Below are positions 6,409 through 8,243 of a stretch of DNA of 8,243 nt, piece by piece. The first letter of the stretch is position 1; every line of letters begins with the position of its first letter. Position numbers and translations under genes: made by a program. Below the pieces are notes generated by a model. The model was given only the letters and a program-made list of their open reading frames with translations. It was not told the origin of the DNA and did no database searches. This DNA is from Bacillota bacterium. GTDB lineage: Bacteria; Bacillota; Clostridia; Oscillospirales; Ruminococcaceae. The DNA lies in assembly GCA_023456995.1 (NCBI GenBank), contig JAEWNU010000005.1:1-8243 (forward strand), given 5' to 3'.

Positions 6409-7548
6409 CTATGCTTCGATATAATTGCCTAGGAATACAAAGGTTCCTGGGTTATTTTGAAGCTCACACAGCAGTCTTAAAACCGCTTCAGAGCAGACCG
6501 AGGCTTCAAGGTCAAAGTAGAACATGAACTCAAATTCTTTGTCGGGTATCGGGCGGCTTTCGAGCTTTGTCAGGTTGATACCCATCATTGAAAAGCGCGA
6601 CAACATGCCTGAAAGAGAACCCGTGGAGTGCGGCAGCGTCATCATCAGGGATATTTTTGATGCACCCGGATAAATTTCAAGTTCGCGCGAGATGCAGATA
6701 AAACGGGTGAAGTTGTTGTCGCTGTTCTGAATGCTCTCAGAGAGAACTTCAAGCTCATAGATTTCGGCACACTGCCGTGATGAGATAGCTGCCACATCGT
6801 CTCTATTTGATTCAGACACCATCTTGGCTGCCATTGCCGTATTTGCGCAGACTGTGACCTTAATTTCCGGGTGTGACTTTAAAAACTCACTGCACTGACC
6901 AATAGCCTGTTCGTGCGAGAATATCTCGCGAATATTCTTTAATCCAACGCCTCTTTTAGCCAGTAATGCGTGTGCAATGCGAAGGCGTGTACTGCGGACA
7001 ATACTAAAGTGGTGCTTTTTCATTAAATCATAAACCGAGCCGACCGAACCAAACGAGCTGTTCTCTATCGGCAGAATGCCATAGCGACACAGCCCCTTCT
7101 CAACCGCCTGGAAAACGCCGTCAAAACTCTGGACATAAACAATCTCGGCGTGCGGAAACAGCTTGTCGCAAGCCTGCTGAGAATAAGCACCCTCCACACC
7201 CTGACAGGCCACCACTGCCCTCCTCGGGAAAAGCGCCGGTGTGCTGTTCAGCGCGCCTTTGATGCGGTCAGCAATCACATTTTCGTTTGCCATCAGGCTG
7301 CTTTGGTAAGAGCGGCTGAGCTCAAACAGCGTACTAAACAGCACTTGGGTATAATCTTCAAAAGGTTCGCCCGCTTCAAGCGCCATACGGTTTAGAATGC
7401 TTCGCTCGCGCTCTTTATCCAAAACCGGTAGGCCGTTTTCAATCTTATATTTGGCAATATCCATCGAAACGTTCATTCTCTCAACAAACAGTTTTACCAT
7501 CTGGTGGTTGATATCATCAATTTTCATTCTCAGTGCGTCTAATTCCAT
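6409..7548 (-). CDS. pheA: Bifunctional chorismate mutase / prephenate dehydratase (P-protein)
   Basis: 379 residues, the usual P-protein length. Residues 1-85 are an AroQ-class chorismate mutase helix bundle (R7, R24, K33/K35 region, DKERE at 44-48). Residues about 110-285 are prephenate dehydratase: GVEGAYSQQAC at 117-127, PIENSSFGSV at 160-169, and the catalytic TRF motif at 281-283. Residues about 297-375 are an ACT regulatory domain with the phenylalanine-binding ESRP motif at 330-333; the family's GALV-type motif appears as GSLSGML at 310-316. The enzyme makes phenylpyruvate from chorismate and is probably feedback-inhibited by phenylalanine through the ACT domain. The start at ATG 7548 overlaps the aroC end by 10 bases and is preceded by AAGGGG about 8 bases away, inside aroC. 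Confidence 0.97.
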   Translation of the reverse strand: MELDALRMKIDDINHQMVKLFVERMNVSMDIAKYKIENGLPVLDKERERSILNRMALEAGEPFEDYTQVLFSTLFELSRSYQSSLMANENVIADRIKGALNSTPALFPRRAVVACQGVEGAYSQQACDKLFPHAEIVYVQSFDGVFQAVEKGLCRYGILPIENSSFGSVGSVYDLMKKHHFSIVRSTRLRIAHALLAKRGVGLKNIREIFSHEQAIGQCSEFLKSHPEIKVTVCANTAMAAKMVSESNRDDVAAISSRQCAEIYELEVLSESIQNSDNNFTRFICISRELEIYPGASKISLMMTLPHSTGSLSGMLSRFSMMGINLTKLESRPIPDKEFEFMFYFDLEASVCSEAVLRLLCELQNNPGTFVFLGNYIEA

Positions 7549-8243
7549 ATGTTTTTCCCCTTTTCTTCAATCAGCAGATCCAGCAGCACCAGCGCTACCG
7601 CCGCCTCCACACAAGGAACGGCTCGCAGCACGACACAGGGGTCGTGCCTACCGGTGATGGCAAGCTGCGCATTCTCCATAGCCGAAAGGCTGACGGTCTG
7701 TTGTATTTTTGCAATCGACGGCGTCGGTTTAAACGCCACTCTAAGTGTTATTGGCATACCAGTGGATATGCCACCCAAAATGCCGCCGTGGTTGTTTGTC
7801 TGGGTCGTTACGTTGTTATCTTCCATCGAAAACGGGTCGTTATGTTCACTGCCACGCATCGCCGCGGCGGCAAAGCCTGCACCGAACTCGACCCCCTTGA
7901 CAGCTGGAATTCCAAAAACAGCAGCGGCCAGACGATTTTCAAGGCCTTCGTACAACGGTTCGCCTAACCCAGCCAAAACGCCGACGGCAGCGCACTCGAT
8001 AATACCACCGACCGAGTCGCCCTCAGCCCTTGCCGCATCAATCTGTGCCTGCATTCTAAGCCCCGCCTCATCTGAAATGACCGGGAACGCCTTTTGCGTC
8101 AGCACTGCGAGCTGTTGAGCTGAGACCGCTACTGGGTCAAATGGTGTATCCAATTCTCCAGCGACAGCGGCGATATGCGCCCCCACTGCAATGCCTTTTT
8201 GTGCTAAAAGCTGTATCGCCACCGCACCCGCAAAGCACAGGGG
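7539..8243 (-). CDS. aroC: Chorismate synthase, C-terminal part (5' end cut by the window)
   Basis: The frame stays open to the window edge and reads PLCFAGAVAIQLL, a conserved internal stretch, so the GTG at 8222 is not a real start. About 234 residues are visible of a family norm near 360; roughly the first 120-130 lie outside. The enzyme converts 5-enolpyruvylshikimate-3-phosphate to chorismate using reduced FMN. Motifs in the visible fragment: GDSVGG at 75-80, GLGEPLYEGLE at 92-102, IPAVKGVEFGAGF at 112-124, GSEHND at 131-136, NNHGGILGGISTGMP at 150-164, KPTPSI at 172-177, and GRHDPC at 198-203 followed by RAVP. It overlaps the pheA start by 10 bases, so the two are translationally coupled. 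Confidence 0.96.
   Translation of the reverse strand, partial: PLCFAGAVAIQLLAQKGIAVGAHIAAVAGELDTPFDPVAVSAQQLAVLTQKAFPVISDEAGLRMQAQIDAARAEGDSVGGIIECAAVGVLAGLGEPLYEGLENRLAAAVFGIPAVKGVEFGAGFAAAAMRGSEHNDPFSMEDNNVTTQTNNHGGILGGISTGMPITLRVAFKPTPSIAKIQQTVSLSAMENAQLAITGRHDPCVVLRAVPCVEAAVALVLLDLLIEEKGKNIWN

Noticed and set aside
7549..8118. 189-residue open frame on the plus strand
   Set aside because: It is antisense to chorismate synthase and rich in Ala, Ser and Pro, as expected for a shadow of a GC-rich conserved gene.

Overview
The window reads as chromosomal housekeeping DNA of a low-to-mid GC Gram-positive anaerobe, most likely a Clostridia member of the Bacillota (Oscillospirales/Ruminococcaceae-like). 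This is inferred from the paired radical-SAM/DUF4130 genes, a stand-alone BioY, the fused AroE-AroK and strong AGGAGG-type ribosome binding sites. No species can be named from the sequence alone.

Layout. Plus strand, 1-3252: the 3' part of a radical SAM protein of the putative DNA modification/repair family; an overlapping gene for its usual partner, a DUF4130-type protein with an odd C-terminal tail; a 321-base gap holding a textbook sigma-A promoter overlapped by a BirA-type biotin operator; bioY (biotin uptake); and a small Cys-rich DUF1284 protein whose start overlaps the bioY stop. Minus strand, 8243-3342: a close-packed aromatic amino acid block, aroC (5' part cut by the window edge) - chorismate mutase/prephenate dehydratase - fused shikimate dehydrogenase/shikimate kinase - type II dehydroquinase, closed by a hairpin terminator; then enolase, alone downstream. 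The two strands converge on a strong bidirectional terminator at 3301-3339.

How the genes work together. Dehydroquinase, shikimate dehydrogenase and shikimate kinase are successive shikimate-pathway steps. Chorismate synthase makes chorismate two steps later, and the PheA protein turns chorismate into prephenate and phenylpyruvate. Enolase supplies phosphoenolpyruvate, used twice by the pathway, although its own ribosome binding site and the terminator before it argue that it is a separate unit. On the plus strand, BirA would repress bioY when biotin is plentiful; DUF1284 is translationally coupled to bioY and so should share that control. The radical SAM/DUF4130 pair is the least understood part: a conserved two-gene DNA-metabolism module of unknown chemistry.

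I saw no tRNA, rRNA, CRISPR array, insertion sequence or phage gene. The points most worth a second look are the radical SAM/DUF4130 pair and its tail, the biotin-regulated DUF1284 protein with two repeated cysteine motifs, and the AroE-AroK fusion.
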